This document shows positions 52,895 through 61,436 of a stretch of 64,000 bases of DNA, piece after piece. The DNA lies in assembly GCA_963800335.1 (NCBI GenBank), contig CAWDAN010000007.1:62001-126000 (forward strand). The letters are read 5' to 3'. The stretch is from Flavisphingopyxis sp963800335 (GTDB lineage Bacteria; Pseudomonadota; Alphaproteobacteria; Sphingomonadales; Sphingomonadaceae). The notes under the pieces are model-generated. The model searched no databases. It saw only the letters and a list, made by a program, of their open reading frames with translations, and was not told where the DNA came from. Numbering within the stretch: the first letter of the stretch is position 1; every line of letters begins with the position of its first letter. Both the position numbers and the translations under genes were made by a program.

Positions 52895-53623
52895 ATGCGA
52901 CCATCGGGCCGTGCGCCAGACGAAATGCGCGCCATCACGATCGAGACGGGCTTTACCCGCCATGCCGAAGGGTCGGTGCTGGTCAGCTTCGGCGACACGC
53001 GCGTGCTGTGCACCGCGAGCGTCGAAAAGGGCGTGCCGCCGTGGCTGCGCGGCAAGGGCGAGGGCTGGGTAACGGGCGAATACGGCATGCTGCCACGCGC
53101 CACGCACACCCGCGGCAACCGGGAGGCCGCACGCGGCAAGCAGTCGGGTCGGACGCAGGAAATCCAGCGCCTGATCGGGCGTTCGCTCCGTTCGGTAGTT
53201 GACCTCAAGGCGCTCGGCGAGCGCCAGATCACGCTCGACTGCGACGTGCTCCAGGCCGATGGCGGGACTCGGACTGCCTCGATCAGCGGTGCGTGGGTCG
53301 CATTGCGCCTCGCGGTCGACGGCCTGCTGCGCGACAAGCTCATCAAGACCGACCCGATTGCCCAGAAGATCGCCGCGATCAGCTGCGGCATCCATAACGG
53401 CACGCCCGTCCTCGATCTCGATTATGACGAGGACAGCAATGCCCAGGCCGATGCCAACTTCGTCCTGACCGGCGACGGCAAGCTCGCCGAAGTGCAGGCG
53501 ACCGCCGAGGGCGCGACCTTCGACGAAGAAGAATTGTTGCGCCTGCTGCGCCTCGCGCGGATCGGCTGCAACGGCATCTTCGCCGCGCAGGACGCCGCGG
53601 TCGACAAGGTGCGCGGAGCATGA
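52895..53623 (+). CDS. rph: ribonuclease PH
   Basis: 242 residues, a phosphorolytic 3'-5' exoribonuclease that trims tRNA 3' ends. The start MRPSGRAPDEMRAITIETGF is the family signature (RP-x-GR-x2-DELR-like). EGSVLVSFGDTRVLCTASVE, GWVTGEYGMLPRATHTR and LDLDYDEDSNAQADANFVLTG (phosphate/metal region) are intact. The ATG at 52895 follows AGGAGACG. Its stop overlaps the rdgB start (ATGA). Confidence 0.96.
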   Translation: MRPSGRAPDEMRAITIETGFTRHAEGSVLVSFGDTRVLCTASVEKGVPPWLRGKGEGWVTGEYGMLPRATHTRGNREAARGKQSGRTQEIQRLIGRSLRSVVDLKALGERQITLDCDVLQADGGTRTASISGAWVALRLAVDGLLRDKLIKTDPIAQKIAAISCGIHNGTPVLDLDYDEDSNAQADANFVLTGDGKLAEVQATAEGATFDEEELLRLLRLARIGCNGIFAAQDAAVDKVRGA

Positions 53624-54255
53624 CCGCCGGGGCGGGAGAGCAGGCGATCCGCAAACTCGCCCCTGGCCGGCTGGTGATCGCCAGCCACAACGCGGGCAAG
53701 GTGCGTGAAATCGGCGCCTTGCTCGCACCTTACGGCATAGAGACCGTCTCGGCCGCGGCGCTCGACCTCCCCGAGCCGGTCGAGAACGGCACGACCTTCA
53801 TCGCCAACGCCGAGTTGAAAGCGCTTCAGGCCGCGGATCTGTCGGGGCTTCCCGCACTCGCCGACGACAGCGGCCTGTGCGTCGCGGCATTGGGCGACGA
53901 GCCGGGAATATTCTCGGCGCGCTGGGCAGAGCTCGACGACGGCAGCCGCGATTTCGCCGAGGCGATGCGCCGCGTCGAGGCGCGCCTGCAGGACGCGGGT
54001 CCCGATGCGCCGCGTGATGCGCACTTCGTCTGCGTGCTGACTCTGGCCTGGCCTGATGGGCACAGCGAGAGCTTCGAAGGCCGCATCGATGGTCTGCTTG
54101 TCTGGCCGCCGCGCGGACAGAACGGCTTCGGCTATGACGCGATGTTCGTGCCCAACGGCCATGACCAGACCTTTGGTGAGATGGACCCCGCGGCCAAGCA
54201 CGCGATGAGCCATCGCGCGGATGCCTTTAGAAAGTTGATCGCCGTAGCATTGTGA
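53620..54255 (+). CDS. rdgB: XTP/dITP pyrophosphatase (RdgB/HAM1)
   Basis: 211 residues. It hydrolyses deaminated purine nucleoside triphosphates such as dITP and XTP to monophosphates, keeping them out of DNA. Motifs: LVIASHNAGKVREIGALLAP (substrate loop), FIANAELKALQAADLSGLPALADDSGL with the catalytic/metal acids, GIFSARWAEL, and GQNGFGYDAMFVPNG near the C terminus. Coupled to rph by a four-base overlap. The usual third member, hemW, lies beyond an inserted minus-strand gene. Confidence 0.95.
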   Translation: MTAGAGEQAIRKLAPGRLVIASHNAGKVREIGALLAPYGIETVSAAALDLPEPVENGTTFIANAELKALQAADLSGLPALADDSGLCVAALGDEPGIFSARWAELDDGSRDFAEAMRRVEARLQDAGPDAPRDAHFVCVLTLAWPDGHSESFEGRIDGLLVWPPRGQNGFGYDAMFVPNGHDQTFGEMDPAAKHAMSHRADAFRKLIAVAL

Positions 54256-54295
54256 GCGGTCGGTCTCGCAGCACGCTACGGACCTGGTCAAGCTG

Positions 54296-54886
54296 CTAGA
54301 GCGGCGATTGCCCGACGATATTGCCCGCCGGGGTATAGCGGCAGACGAGGTAATCGTCCGACGCATTGCTCGCCAGCGCGCAACCGACGCGCGTCGAGCG
54401 GCGCCAGATGATCTGCGTGTAATGCGCGACGTCGCCGAACTTGCCGGTGCTGCTGGTGTCGGGGATCCTGCCCGCGCGGTAATATCGGCGCTCGGCGACC
54501 CACGCCCCGATCATGTCGTCATAAGAATAGGCGCCGCGCGTCCCCATCCACAAATTCTCGCCCTCGAGTCTTGCCGGATCATGCGGCGCATGGGCGAAGC
54601 GGCGCGTCCTCGCCATCTCCTGCGCATAGCGCGCGGCATCGGCGACCAGTCCGGCATCCCAGACGAGCGGTGCCACTCCGACCGCGCGGCGCGTATCGTT
54701 GTGCGCACTCAGCATCGCGTTGCGCAACGCCGCTTCGCCGCGCGGCGCGGGGCGGGTATCGGTCCAGCGCTCGGTGACGACGGGCGGACCGCCGGCGGGG
54801 GCGACGCCGCACGCGGTCAGTGTGGCGAAACCGAGCAGGGCTGGCAGCACGGCGGCGGTGCGCCTAAGGGCGTTGCGATGAACCAT
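54296..54886 (-). CDS. CAP-domain lipoprotein
   Basis: 196 residues. A lipoprotein signal (ALRRTAAVLPALLGFATLTAC, lipobox LTAC), a short Pro/Gly linker, then a CAP/SCP-PR1 domain (about 50-190): LRNAMLSAHNDTRRAVGVAP, WDAGLVADAARYAQEMA, GENLWMGTRGAYSYDDMIGAW, and FGDVAHYTQIIWRRSTRVGC. The His of HND and the His of HYTQ form the usual conserved pair. The extracellular role of bacterial CAP proteins is mostly unknown. It is inserted between rdgB and hemW on the opposite strand. Its start at 54886 overlaps the hemW start codon region by nine bases, head to head. Confidence 0.9.
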   Translation of the reverse strand: MVHRNALRRTAAVLPALLGFATLTACGVAPAGGPPVVTERWTDTRPAPRGEAALRNAMLSAHNDTRRAVGVAPLVWDAGLVADAARYAQEMARTRRFAHAPHDPARLEGENLWMGTRGAYSYDDMIGAWVAERRYYRAGRIPDTSSTGKFGDVAHYTQIIWRRSTRVGCALASNASDDYLVCRYTPAGNIVGQSPL

Positions 54887-56059
54887 GCGGCAATCCTCGA
54901 TGAGCGACGAAGCGATAGCGTGAACCCGCTGGCGCTCTATGTCCATTGGCCGTTTTGTGTTTCGAAATGTCCCTATTGCGATTTCAACAGCCATGTCCGC
55001 GACGCTGTCGATATCGACGCGTGGCGCGATGCGATCATCGCCGACCTCGTCCATGAGGCGGCGCTGACAGCCGGACGCCCGCTGTCGTCGATCTTCTTTG
55101 GCGGCGGCACGCCTTCTCTCATGCCGCCCGCGCTCGTCGCCGACATTCTCGCTGCCGCCGATCGCCATTGGGGTTTTGCCGAGGGCATCGAGATCACGCT
55201 CGAGGCCAATCCGATCTCGGTCGAGGCCGCGCGCTTCGGCGACCTGGCCGCCGCCGGGATCAATCGTGTCTCGCTCGGCCTGCAGGCGCTCGACGACAGC
55301 GCGCTCGGGTTTCTCGGCCGCGCGCACGACGTCGGTGAAGGCCTCGCCGCGCTCGATGTTGCGCAAGCGGCATTCGATCGCGTCAGTTTCGACCTGATCT
55401 ACGCGCGTCCCGATCAGACCCTCGCCGATTGGGAGGCCGAACTGGCCCGTGCGCTGGCATTCGGCACGGGGCATCTGTCGCTCTACCAGCTGACGATCGA
55501 GCCGGGTACGCGCTTTGCCACGCTGGCGGCAAAGGGCGAGCTGACGATCCCGGAAGGCGACGCTGCCGCCGACCTGTTCGAGACAACGCGTGCGATGACG
55601 GCGGCGGCGGGGCTGCCCGCCTACGAGATCAGCAATCACGCGCGCATCGGCGAGGAGAGCCGCCATAACCTTACCTATTGGCGCTATGGCGATTATGTCG
55701 GCATCGGCCCCGGTGCGCACGGACGGCGAGGCAAGGCGGCGAGCGAGCGCCACAAGAAACCCGAAAATTACCTCGCCGCGGTTGCGCGCAATGCCCACGG
55801 GATCAAGGCCGAGGCCGATCTCGACCCCGCGACGCGCGCGACCGAGGCGTTGCTGATGGGCCTGCGGCTTGCCGAAGGTGTCGATCTCGCCGCGATCGCT
55901 GCCGACAGCGGCATCGCGCAGGCCGATCTGATCGATGCCCGCGCCGCCGACGAGCTGGCGTCGCTGGGGCTGCTGACGCGCGACGGCACCCGGATCGCCG
56001 TGACCGAGGGAGGAATGATCCTGCTCGACGCGATCCTGCCTAGGCTGGTAGCGGTCTAG
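54878..56059 (+). CDS. hemW: radical SAM heme chaperone HemW
   Basis: 393 residues from the ATG at 54878. The radical SAM cluster motif is CVSKCPYCDF (Cys27, Cys31, Cys34). The residue after the third Cys is Asp-Phe and the HNLTYW block near 275 is present; both mark HemW rather than coproporphyrinogen dehydrogenase HemN. SSIFFGGGTPSLMPP and VSLGLQALDDSALGFLGR are also intact. A GTG at 54920, giving MNPLALYVHWPFCVSK, is an equally good start and would avoid overlap with the divergent CAP gene. The 54878 start has AAGGGCG upstream. HemW is thought to insert heme into respiratory proteins. Confidence 0.92.
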   Translation: MNHAAILDERRSDSVNPLALYVHWPFCVSKCPYCDFNSHVRDAVDIDAWRDAIIADLVHEAALTAGRPLSSIFFGGGTPSLMPPALVADILAAADRHWGFAEGIEITLEANPISVEAARFGDLAAAGINRVSLGLQALDDSALGFLGRAHDVGEGLAALDVAQAAFDRVSFDLIYARPDQTLADWEAELARALAFGTGHLSLYQLTIEPGTRFATLAAKGELTIPEGDAAADLFETTRAMTAAAGLPAYEISNHARIGEESRHNLTYWRYGDYVGIGPGAHGRRGKAASERHKKPENYLAAVARNAHGIKAEADLDPATRATEALLMGLRLAEGVDLAAIAADSGIAQADLIDARAADELASLGLLTRDGTRIAVTEGGMILLDAILPRLVAV

Positions 56060-56140
56060 AGCGACCGTCCCTGCCTCGCGTGCTCGTGAAGCGAAAGGAT
56101 GGGGCCTTCACCCCGCTGCCAAAGTCGCTACGCTGTCCAC

Positions 56141-57040
56141 ATGACGCCTGCATCCGCCCTGATCGACCGTTGGCGCGACCATCTCGCAACCGAACGGCGG
56201 CGCTCGGCGCATACCGTGCGCGCCTATGCGACGACCGCCGAGCGCTTGTGCGCGTTCGTCATGGCGCATCGCGGCGAGGCGGTGACTGCTGCGCATATCG
56301 CCGCGCTGACCCCCGGTGACCTGCGCGCCTATCTCGCCGCGCGGCGCGGTGACGGCCTGTCGAACGCGTCGGCGGCGCGCGAACTGTCGGCGGTGCGCGG
56401 CTTCCTGCGTTTCGTCGGCGGCGAGGATGCGACCGTGCCGCTGGTCAAGGGTCCGCGCGTTAGCAAAGGCGTGCCGCGTCCGGTTACGCCCGACGAGGCA
56501 GTCGCGCTCGCCGACGATCTCGCCGAGAGCGCCACCGACGCATGGACCGGCGCGCGCGACTGGGCGGTGCTGATGTTGCTCTACGGCGCGGGTTTGCGCA
56601 TCGGCGAGGCGCTCTCGCTGACCGGCGCCGTCCTGCCGCTTGGCGATAGCCTGCGCGTAACCGGCAAGCGCGGCAAGACGCGCATCGTTCCGCTGCTCGC
56701 CACCGTGCGCGAAGGCATCGTCGCCTATGTCGCTTTGTGCCCCTTTGATCTCACCGGCGACGCGCCACTGTTTCGAGGCCAGCGCGGCGGGCCGCTGTCG
56801 CCCGCGATTATCCGCCGCGCGGTCCAGGCCGCGCGCACGCGGCTGGGGCTATCGGATCGCGCAACGCCGCACGCGCTGCGCCACAGCTTCGCGACGCATT
56901 TGCTCGCGGGAGGTGCCGATCTGCGCAGCCTGCAGGAACTGCTCGGCCACGCCAGCCTGACGTCGACGCAGGTCTATACCGCGGTCGATGCTGCGCACCT
57001 GCTCGACGTCTATCGCAACGCACACCCGCGCGCCGAGTGA
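56141..57040 (+). CDS. xerC: tyrosine recombinase XerC
   Basis: 299 residues, which with XerD resolves chromosome dimers at dif. The N-terminal SAM-like core-binding domain spans about 5-95. The catalytic set is complete: Arg153 (GAGLRIGEAL), Lys176 (TGKRGKTR), His244 and Arg247 (HALRHSF), His270 (LLGHASLTST) and Tyr279 (QVYTAVD). The ATG at 56141 fits XerC length. The ORF track upstream to 56099 adds non-conserved residues. It follows hemW in a core region with no integrase-type neighbours, so it is the housekeeping enzyme, not a phage integrase. Confidence 0.9.
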   Translation: MTPASALIDRWRDHLATERRRSAHTVRAYATTAERLCAFVMAHRGEAVTAAHIAALTPGDLRAYLAARRGDGLSNASAARELSAVRGFLRFVGGEDATVPLVKGPRVSKGVPRPVTPDEAVALADDLAESATDAWTGARDWAVLMLLYGAGLRIGEALSLTGAVLPLGDSLRVTGKRGKTRIVPLLATVREGIVAYVALCPFDLTGDAPLFRGQRGGPLSPAIIRRAVQAARTRLGLSDRATPHALRHSFATHLLAGGADLRSLQELLGHASLTSTQVYTAVDAAHLLDVYRNAHPRAE

Positions 57041-57051
57041 GCCTGAACGGG

Positions 57052-58008
57052 CTAGGCCATTGCCGCCAGCCGTCGGTCGATCGCGTCCCAGATCATGCCG
57101 GGCGTGTCGGTGCCGTTGAAGGTATCGATTGCGACGATGCCGGTCGGCGAGGTGACGTTGATTTCGGTCAGCCACTCGCCGCCGATCACGTCGATGCCGG
57201 TGAAGATCAGCCCGCGGCGCTTGAGCTCGGGGCCCATCGCGGCGCAGATTTCCTCTTCTCGCGCGGTCAGCGTCGTCGCCTCGGCATGGCCGCCGGCGGC
57301 GAGGTTCGATCGGAACTCGCCTTCGCCGGGCTTGCGGTTGATCGCCCCGGCGATCTCTCCGTCGACCAGGACGATGCGCTTGTCGCCCTCTGCGACGCTC
57401 GGCAGGAATGCCTGGACCATGAACGGCTCGCGCCAGACCTGGCCGAACAGCTCGACGAGCGCGGAGAGGTTCATGCCGTCGTCGCCAATGCGGAACACCG
57501 CCTTGCCGCCGTTACCGTGGATCGGCTTGACGACGATCGATCCATGCCGCGCGTGAAACGCGCGCACTTCGTCGAGGTCGAGCGTGACCAGCGTCGGCGG
57601 CATGAAGCGCGCATAATCGAGCACCATCACCTTTTCGGGCGCGTTGCGGACCTGGACCGGATCGTTGACGATCAGCGTGCGGTCCATGATCCGTTCGAGC
57701 AGGTGCGTCGCGGTGATATAGCCGAGGTCGAACGGCGGGTCCTGACGCATCAGGACGACGTCGATATCCTTGCCGAGGTCGATCACCTCCTCGTCGCCAA
57801 AGGCGAACCAGTCGGCCGCATCGCGTTTGACCGTGACCGGATGTGCGCGCGTCGTCAGCGTATCGCCCTGCCAGGTCAGGTTGCGAACGTCGTAATGCCA
57901 CAGTCTGGCCCCGCGATCCTGCGCCGACAGCATCAGCGCAAAGCTCGAATCGCCAGCGATGTTGATTCCATCGAGAGGGTCCATCTGGACCGCGACATTC
58001 AGGGTCAT
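57052..58008 (-). CDS. gshB: glutathione synthetase
   Basis: 318 residues, prokaryotic ATP-grasp enzyme joining gamma-glutamylcysteine and glycine. The start MTLNVAVQMDPLDGINIAGD is the family opening. MRQDPPFDLGYITATHLLE, IVVKPIHGNGGKAVFRI (ATP-grasp glycine loop), NRKPGEGEFRSNLAAGG and the C-terminal GGEWLTEINVTSPTGIVAID are intact. ATG at 58008. Transcribed after yraN, with eight bases between, so rsmI-yraN-gshB is one minus-strand operon. Convergent with xerC (11 bases). Confidence 0.96.
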   Translation of the reverse strand: MTLNVAVQMDPLDGINIAGDSSFALMLSAQDRGARLWHYDVRNLTWQGDTLTTRAHPVTVKRDAADWFAFGDEEVIDLGKDIDVVLMRQDPPFDLGYITATHLLERIMDRTLIVNDPVQVRNAPEKVMVLDYARFMPPTLVTLDLDEVRAFHARHGSIVVKPIHGNGGKAVFRIGDDGMNLSALVELFGQVWREPFMVQAFLPSVAEGDKRIVLVDGEIAGAINRKPGEGEFRSNLAAGGHAEATTLTAREEEICAAMGPELKRRGLIFTGIDVIGGEWLTEINVTSPTGIVAIDTFNGTDTPGMIWDAIDRRLAAMA

Positions 58009-58016
58009 GGGCGTTC

Positions 58017-58379
58017 CTATCCTATCCACGCGTTGGCGATGTGGCGTGGCCAGCGGCGCGGCGCAAGGAGCAGCACGTCGATCCGCACATCTTCGCCACG
58101 CGCGGCATAGCGCGGGGCGAGCGCATTGGCAGCGGCGGCGACGCGGCGCAGGCGGTTGCGGTCGATCGCACGGTCGAGCTCGGCATCGGTCGCGCGCCAC
58201 TTGACCTCGACAAAGGCGACGGTGCGGGCCCGCCGCGCGACCAGGTCGACCTCGCCGCCGGGCGCGCGCACGCGCCGCGCGACGATCCGCCAGCCGTGGA
58301 GACGCAGGTACCAGGCGGCGAGGCTTTCGCCCTTTCGCCCGCGGCGCTCGGCGAGTTCGCGGCTTGGCGCGCGGTTCAT
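58017..58379 (-). CDS. YraN family protein (UPF0102)
   Basis: 120 residues, with a predicted PD-(D/E)XK nuclease-like fold: RRGRKGESLAAWYLRLHGWRIVARR, then APGGEVDLVARRARTVAFVEVKWRATD, where E-x-D-L and E-V-K form the motif. Then R-R-x-AAAANALAPRY and a closing RIDVLLLAPRRWP. No activity has been firmly shown for the family. It overlaps the rsmI stop by four bases. The order rsmI-yraN is widespread in proteobacteria. Confidence 0.9.
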   Translation of the reverse strand: MNRAPSRELAERRGRKGESLAAWYLRLHGWRIVARRVRAPGGEVDLVARRARTVAFVEVKWRATDAELDRAIDRNRLRRVAAAANALAPRYAARGEDVRIDVLLLAPRRWPRHIANAWIG

Positions 58380-59221
58380 CGACTGCCTTTCAGCGCCACC
58401 GCGCGGTCATAGGCGCGTTTGCGTTCGACACCGTGGCTGCGCGCTGCCTCCCTTGCCGCCTTGGCAACGGGCATATCGGACAGGAGATCGGTCAGCAGCG
58501 CATCGAGCGCGGCGTCGTCGAGATCGGGCGCTGCGACGGCGAGCGGCGGCCCGATGACGATGACGATCTCACCCTTTGGCGGCGCGTCGGCATAGCGGTC
58601 GGCAAGCGCAGGCAGCGTCCCCGTCACGCACTCCTCGTGCAGTTTGGTGATCTCGCGCGCGACTGCCGCTTCGCGCGGTCCGAGCACGTCGGCCAGGTCG
58701 GCAAGGCTGGCGGCAAGCCGCGGCCCGCTTTCGTAAAAGACCAGCGTGGCGCGCAGCGCGGCAAACTCGGCGGCGACATCGCGCCGCGCCTTGGTCTTGT
58801 TGGGCAGGAAGCCGGCAAAGACAAAGCGGTCGGTCGGCAGGCCAGCGAGCGTCAGCGCGGCGATCGCGGCGCTCGGGCCCGGCACCGTGGCGATCGTGAT
58901 CCCGGCGGCGCGCGCGGCGCGCACGAGCTTGTAGCCCGGGTCGGATATCAAAGGCGTGCCCGCATCGCTGACCAGCACGACGATGCCGGTCGCCGCTCGC
59001 GCGATCAGCGCGTCGCGCGCGGCATCGTCGCTATGGTCGTGATAGGCGACCATCGGACGCTTGATACCGAGGTGGTTGAGCAGCTTGCCGGTGACGCGCT
59101 TGTCTTCGCAGGCGACGAGATCGGCGAGCGCGAACAATGATTTCGCACGATCGGACAAGTCTCCCAGGTTGCCGATTGGCGTCGCCACGATATAGAGACC
59201 TGAAGAGGGAGACGATTTCAT
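58376..59221 (-). CDS. rsmI: 16S rRNA (cytidine(1402)-2'-O)-methyltransferase
   Basis: 281 residues, SAM-dependent tetrapyrrole-methylase fold acting on C1402 of 16S rRNA. The N terminus GLYIVATPIGNLGDLSDRAK carries the PIGN motif. ACEDKRVTGKLLNHLGIKRP, VSDAGTPLISDPGYKLVRAA and TVPGPSAAIAALTLAGLPTD are complete, and a helical C-terminal region follows. The ATG at 59221 overlaps on the opposite strand an ATG of the divergent LpoA-like gene, so the true start of at least the latter is probably further in. Confidence 0.95.
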   Translation of the reverse strand: MKSSPSSGLYIVATPIGNLGDLSDRAKSLFALADLVACEDKRVTGKLLNHLGIKRPMVAYHDHSDDAARDALIARAATGIVVLVSDAGTPLISDPGYKLVRAARAAGITIATVPGPSAAIAALTLAGLPTDRFVFAGFLPNKTKARRDVAAEFAALRATLVFYESGPRLAASLADLADVLGPREAAVAREITKLHEECVTGTLPALADRYADAPPKGEIVIVIGPPLAVAAPDLDDAALDALLTDLLSDMPVAKAAREAARSHGVERKRAYDRAVALKGSR

Positions 59222-59273
59222 GAGTACGGTCTTGGCAGATAGGCGATATGCGCCGCAAGCGCAGAGCGAATCG

Positions 59274-60437
59274 ATGGGCTTGAAACGGCTGTGGCAGGCG
59301 CTGATGATCGCATTTCTCGCGGTCCTCGTGTCGGGCTGCCAGACACTCCTGCCCAAGGGGCCGCAACGGACCGACCAGACGCCGACGACGCAGCCGACCG
59401 GACCCGCGGTAACCCCGGGCCTGCCGAGTGACGAAACGCGCCACCGCGTTGCCTTGCTCGTTCCGCAAAGCGGCGAGAATGCCGGCGTCGGCACCTCGAT
59501 TGCCAACATGGCAACAATGGCATTGCTCGATTCCAAGTCCGAAAGCGTGCGTATCACGACCTATGACACCGCGATGGGCGCCGCCAATGCGACGCGCCAG
59601 GCGATCGCCGACGGCAACAAGCTGATCCTCGGCCCGTTGCTCGCCTCCGACGTCAAGATCGCCGCGCCGATCGCGCGCGCGGCCAACGTCCCGCTGCTCA
59701 GCTTTTCGAACGACACGTCGGTTGCCGGCAACGGCACCTTCCTGCTCGGCTATGTCCCGTCGCAGTCGGTTGAGCGTGTCGTCACCTTCGCTCGCTCCAA
59801 GGGCTATAAGAGCTTCGCCGCGTTGGCGCCTGTCGGACCCTATGGCGAACGTGCGCTCGCTGCGATGCGCAACGCGGTCAAACTCCATGGCGGGGCGGTC
59901 ATCGCCGCCGAACGCTACGATCGGTCGGCCGCATCGATCACCGGTGCGGTGCGCCGGCTCGGGCGCGTCTCGGGCTATGACGCGGTGCTGATCGCCGATG
60001 GCGGCCGCGTCGCGGTGCAGGCAGCACCGATGCTGCGTGAGACTGCCGGCGCAGACATCCGCTTCCTGGGTACCGAACTGTGGAACACCGACAGCTCGCT
60101 CGCGGGTGCACCGGCGCTGCGCGGATCGTGGTTCGCCAGCGTGTCGGACGGCTATTACGGCCAGCTCGCAAGCAAGTACCGCGCGCGGTACGGTGAAACG
60201 CCGTTCCGCCTGTCGGCGCTGGGCTACGACGCGGTCCTGCTGACGGTGCGCGTGTCGCGCGACTGGAAGCCTGGCACGACCTTTCCAATAAACCGCCTGT
60301 TCGCCAGCGACGGCTTCGGGGGGATCGACGGCATCTTCCGCTTCGACAATCTCGGCATCGCCCAACGCGCGCTCGAAGTCAGCGAAGTCGGCGCCGGCGG
60401 TTTCAAGGTCGTCGACCCTGCGCCGACGAAATGGTGA
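59274..60437 (+). CDS. penicillin-binding protein activator, LpoA-like lipoprotein
   Basis: Lipoprotein with signal MGLKRLWQALMIAFLAVLVSGC (lipobox VSGC), a Pro/Thr linker, then a type I periplasmic-binding fold (about residues 55-385): HRVALLVPQSGENAGVGTSI, GNKLILGPLLASDVKIAAPI, PLLSFSNDTSVAGNGTFLLG, FLGTELWNTDSSL and GGIDGIFRFDNLG. This is the LpoA C-terminal type domain without the enterobacterial N-terminal TPR part. LpoA activates PBP1A; a role in wall synthesis is inferred. An in-frame ATG at 59220 is possible, but it overlaps the rsmI start and puts polar residues before the signal. Confidence 0.88.
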   Translation: MGLKRLWQALMIAFLAVLVSGCQTLLPKGPQRTDQTPTTQPTGPAVTPGLPSDETRHRVALLVPQSGENAGVGTSIANMATMALLDSKSESVRITTYDTAMGAANATRQAIADGNKLILGPLLASDVKIAAPIARAANVPLLSFSNDTSVAGNGTFLLGYVPSQSVERVVTFARSKGYKSFAALAPVGPYGERALAAMRNAVKLHGGAVIAAERYDRSAASITGAVRRLGRVSGYDAVLIADGGRVAVQAAPMLRETAGADIRFLGTELWNTDSSLAGAPALRGSWFASVSDGYYGQLASKYRARYGETPFRLSALGYDAVLLTVRVSRDWKPGTTFPINRLFASDGFGGIDGIFRFDNLGIAQRALEVSEVGAGGFKVVDPAPTKW

Positions 60438-60524
60438 CCTAGCCGTTACCTTCATTTCGAGCGGCCAAGCCGCGCAGGCACTCCTTGCGCCGCTTAAGCA
60501 ATGACGGTGGCATAGCGTCCTGGC

Positions 60525-61178
60525 TTAGCCGATCGACTGACCGGTCTGCGCCCAGTCTTTCATGAAGCCCTCGATGCCCTTGTCGGTCAGCACGTGCTTG
60601 AACAGGCTCTTGATCACCGCGGGCGGCATCGTCGCGACGTCGGCACCGATCTTGGCCGATTCGAGGACGTGGATCGGGTGACGGATCGAGGCGACGAGGA
60701 TCTCGGTGTCGAAATCGTAATTGTCGTAGATCAGCCGGATATCGCTGATCAGCGCCATGCCGTCGAAGCCGTTGTCGTCGTGGCGACCGACGAAGGGCGA
60801 GATGAATGTCGCCCCCGCCTTGGCCGCGAGCAGCGCCTGGTTGGCTGAGAAGCAGAGCGTGACGTTGACCATCGTGCCATCGCTGGTCAGCTTCTTGCAC
60901 GTCTTGAGCCCGTCGATCGTCAGGGGCACCTTGATGCACACATTGTCGGCGATCTTGCGAAGCACTTCGGCCTCGCGCATCATCCCGCCATGGTCGAGCG
61001 CGACCACCTCGGCGCTGACCGGACCGTCGGTGATGCCGCAGATCTCCTCCGTCACCTCGATAAAATCGCGCCCCGCCTTCTTGATCAGCGACGGGTTGGT
61101 GGTGACGCCGTCGAGCAGGCCGGTGTCGGCCATTTCCTTGATGTCGGCGATGTCGGCGGTGTCGACGAAGAATTTCAT
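60525..61178 (-). CDS. fsa: fructose-6-phosphate aldolase / transaldolase-like
   Basis: 217 residues, the short transaldolase type (FSA/MipB). MKFFVDTADIADIKEMADTG and GVTTNPSLIKKAGRDF open the barrel. NVCIKVPLT holds the Schiff-base lysine, Lys83. ATFISPFVGRHDDNG and the C-terminal Lys/Asp-rich KGIEGFMKDWAQTGQ complete the fold. Whether it cleaves fructose 6-phosphate or acts as transaldolase in the pentose phosphate pathway cannot be told from sequence alone. ATG at 61178. It stands alone, convergent with the LpoA-like gene. Confidence 0.92.
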   Translation of the reverse strand: MKFFVDTADIADIKEMADTGLLDGVTTNPSLIKKAGRDFIEVTEEICGITDGPVSAEVVALDHGGMMREAEVLRKIADNVCIKVPLTIDGLKTCKKLTSDGTMVNVTLCFSANQALLAAKAGATFISPFVGRHDDNGFDGMALISDIRLIYDNYDFDTEILVASIRHPIHVLESAKIGADVATMPPAVIKSLFKHVLTDKGIEGFMKDWAQTGQSIG

Positions 61179-61277
61179 GTGGCGGCTCCCGTGGCGCGGT
61201 GGATCGATTCGCCATCGCTATAGCGGGCAGGGGCTGTGGGCGCACCCCACCGGACCTTTCATCTCCCCCTCCCAATC

Positions 61278-61387
61278 CCGTTTGTCCTGAGTAGCGCCGC
61301 AGGCGCGTATCGAAGGACCTGTTTCGACCCTACCTGCCCCGCGAGAGTCCTTCGATACGGCTCTTCGAGCCTACTCAGGACCAACGG
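61278..61387. repeat. palindromic intergenic repeat
   Basis: An imperfect palindrome of about 110 bases. GTCCTGAGTAG at the left and CTACTCAGGAC at the right are exact complements. An inner pair GTATCGAAGGAC / GTCCTTCGATAC is also exact. Small hairpins GCGCCGCAGGCGC and GGCTCTTCGAGCC sit on each arm. It lies in the 258-base gap between fsa and the DUF4197 gene. Confidence 0.85.
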
Positions 61388-61436
61388 ACGGGAGAGAATT
61401 GCCCGCGTAAACAGGAGAGCTGGCGAGGAGTAGCGT

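Noticed and set aside
56141..57040. xerC as a phage or island integrase
   Set aside because: No attachment-site repeats, phage genes or compositional change around it. It follows hemW in a core-gene context and has XerC length.
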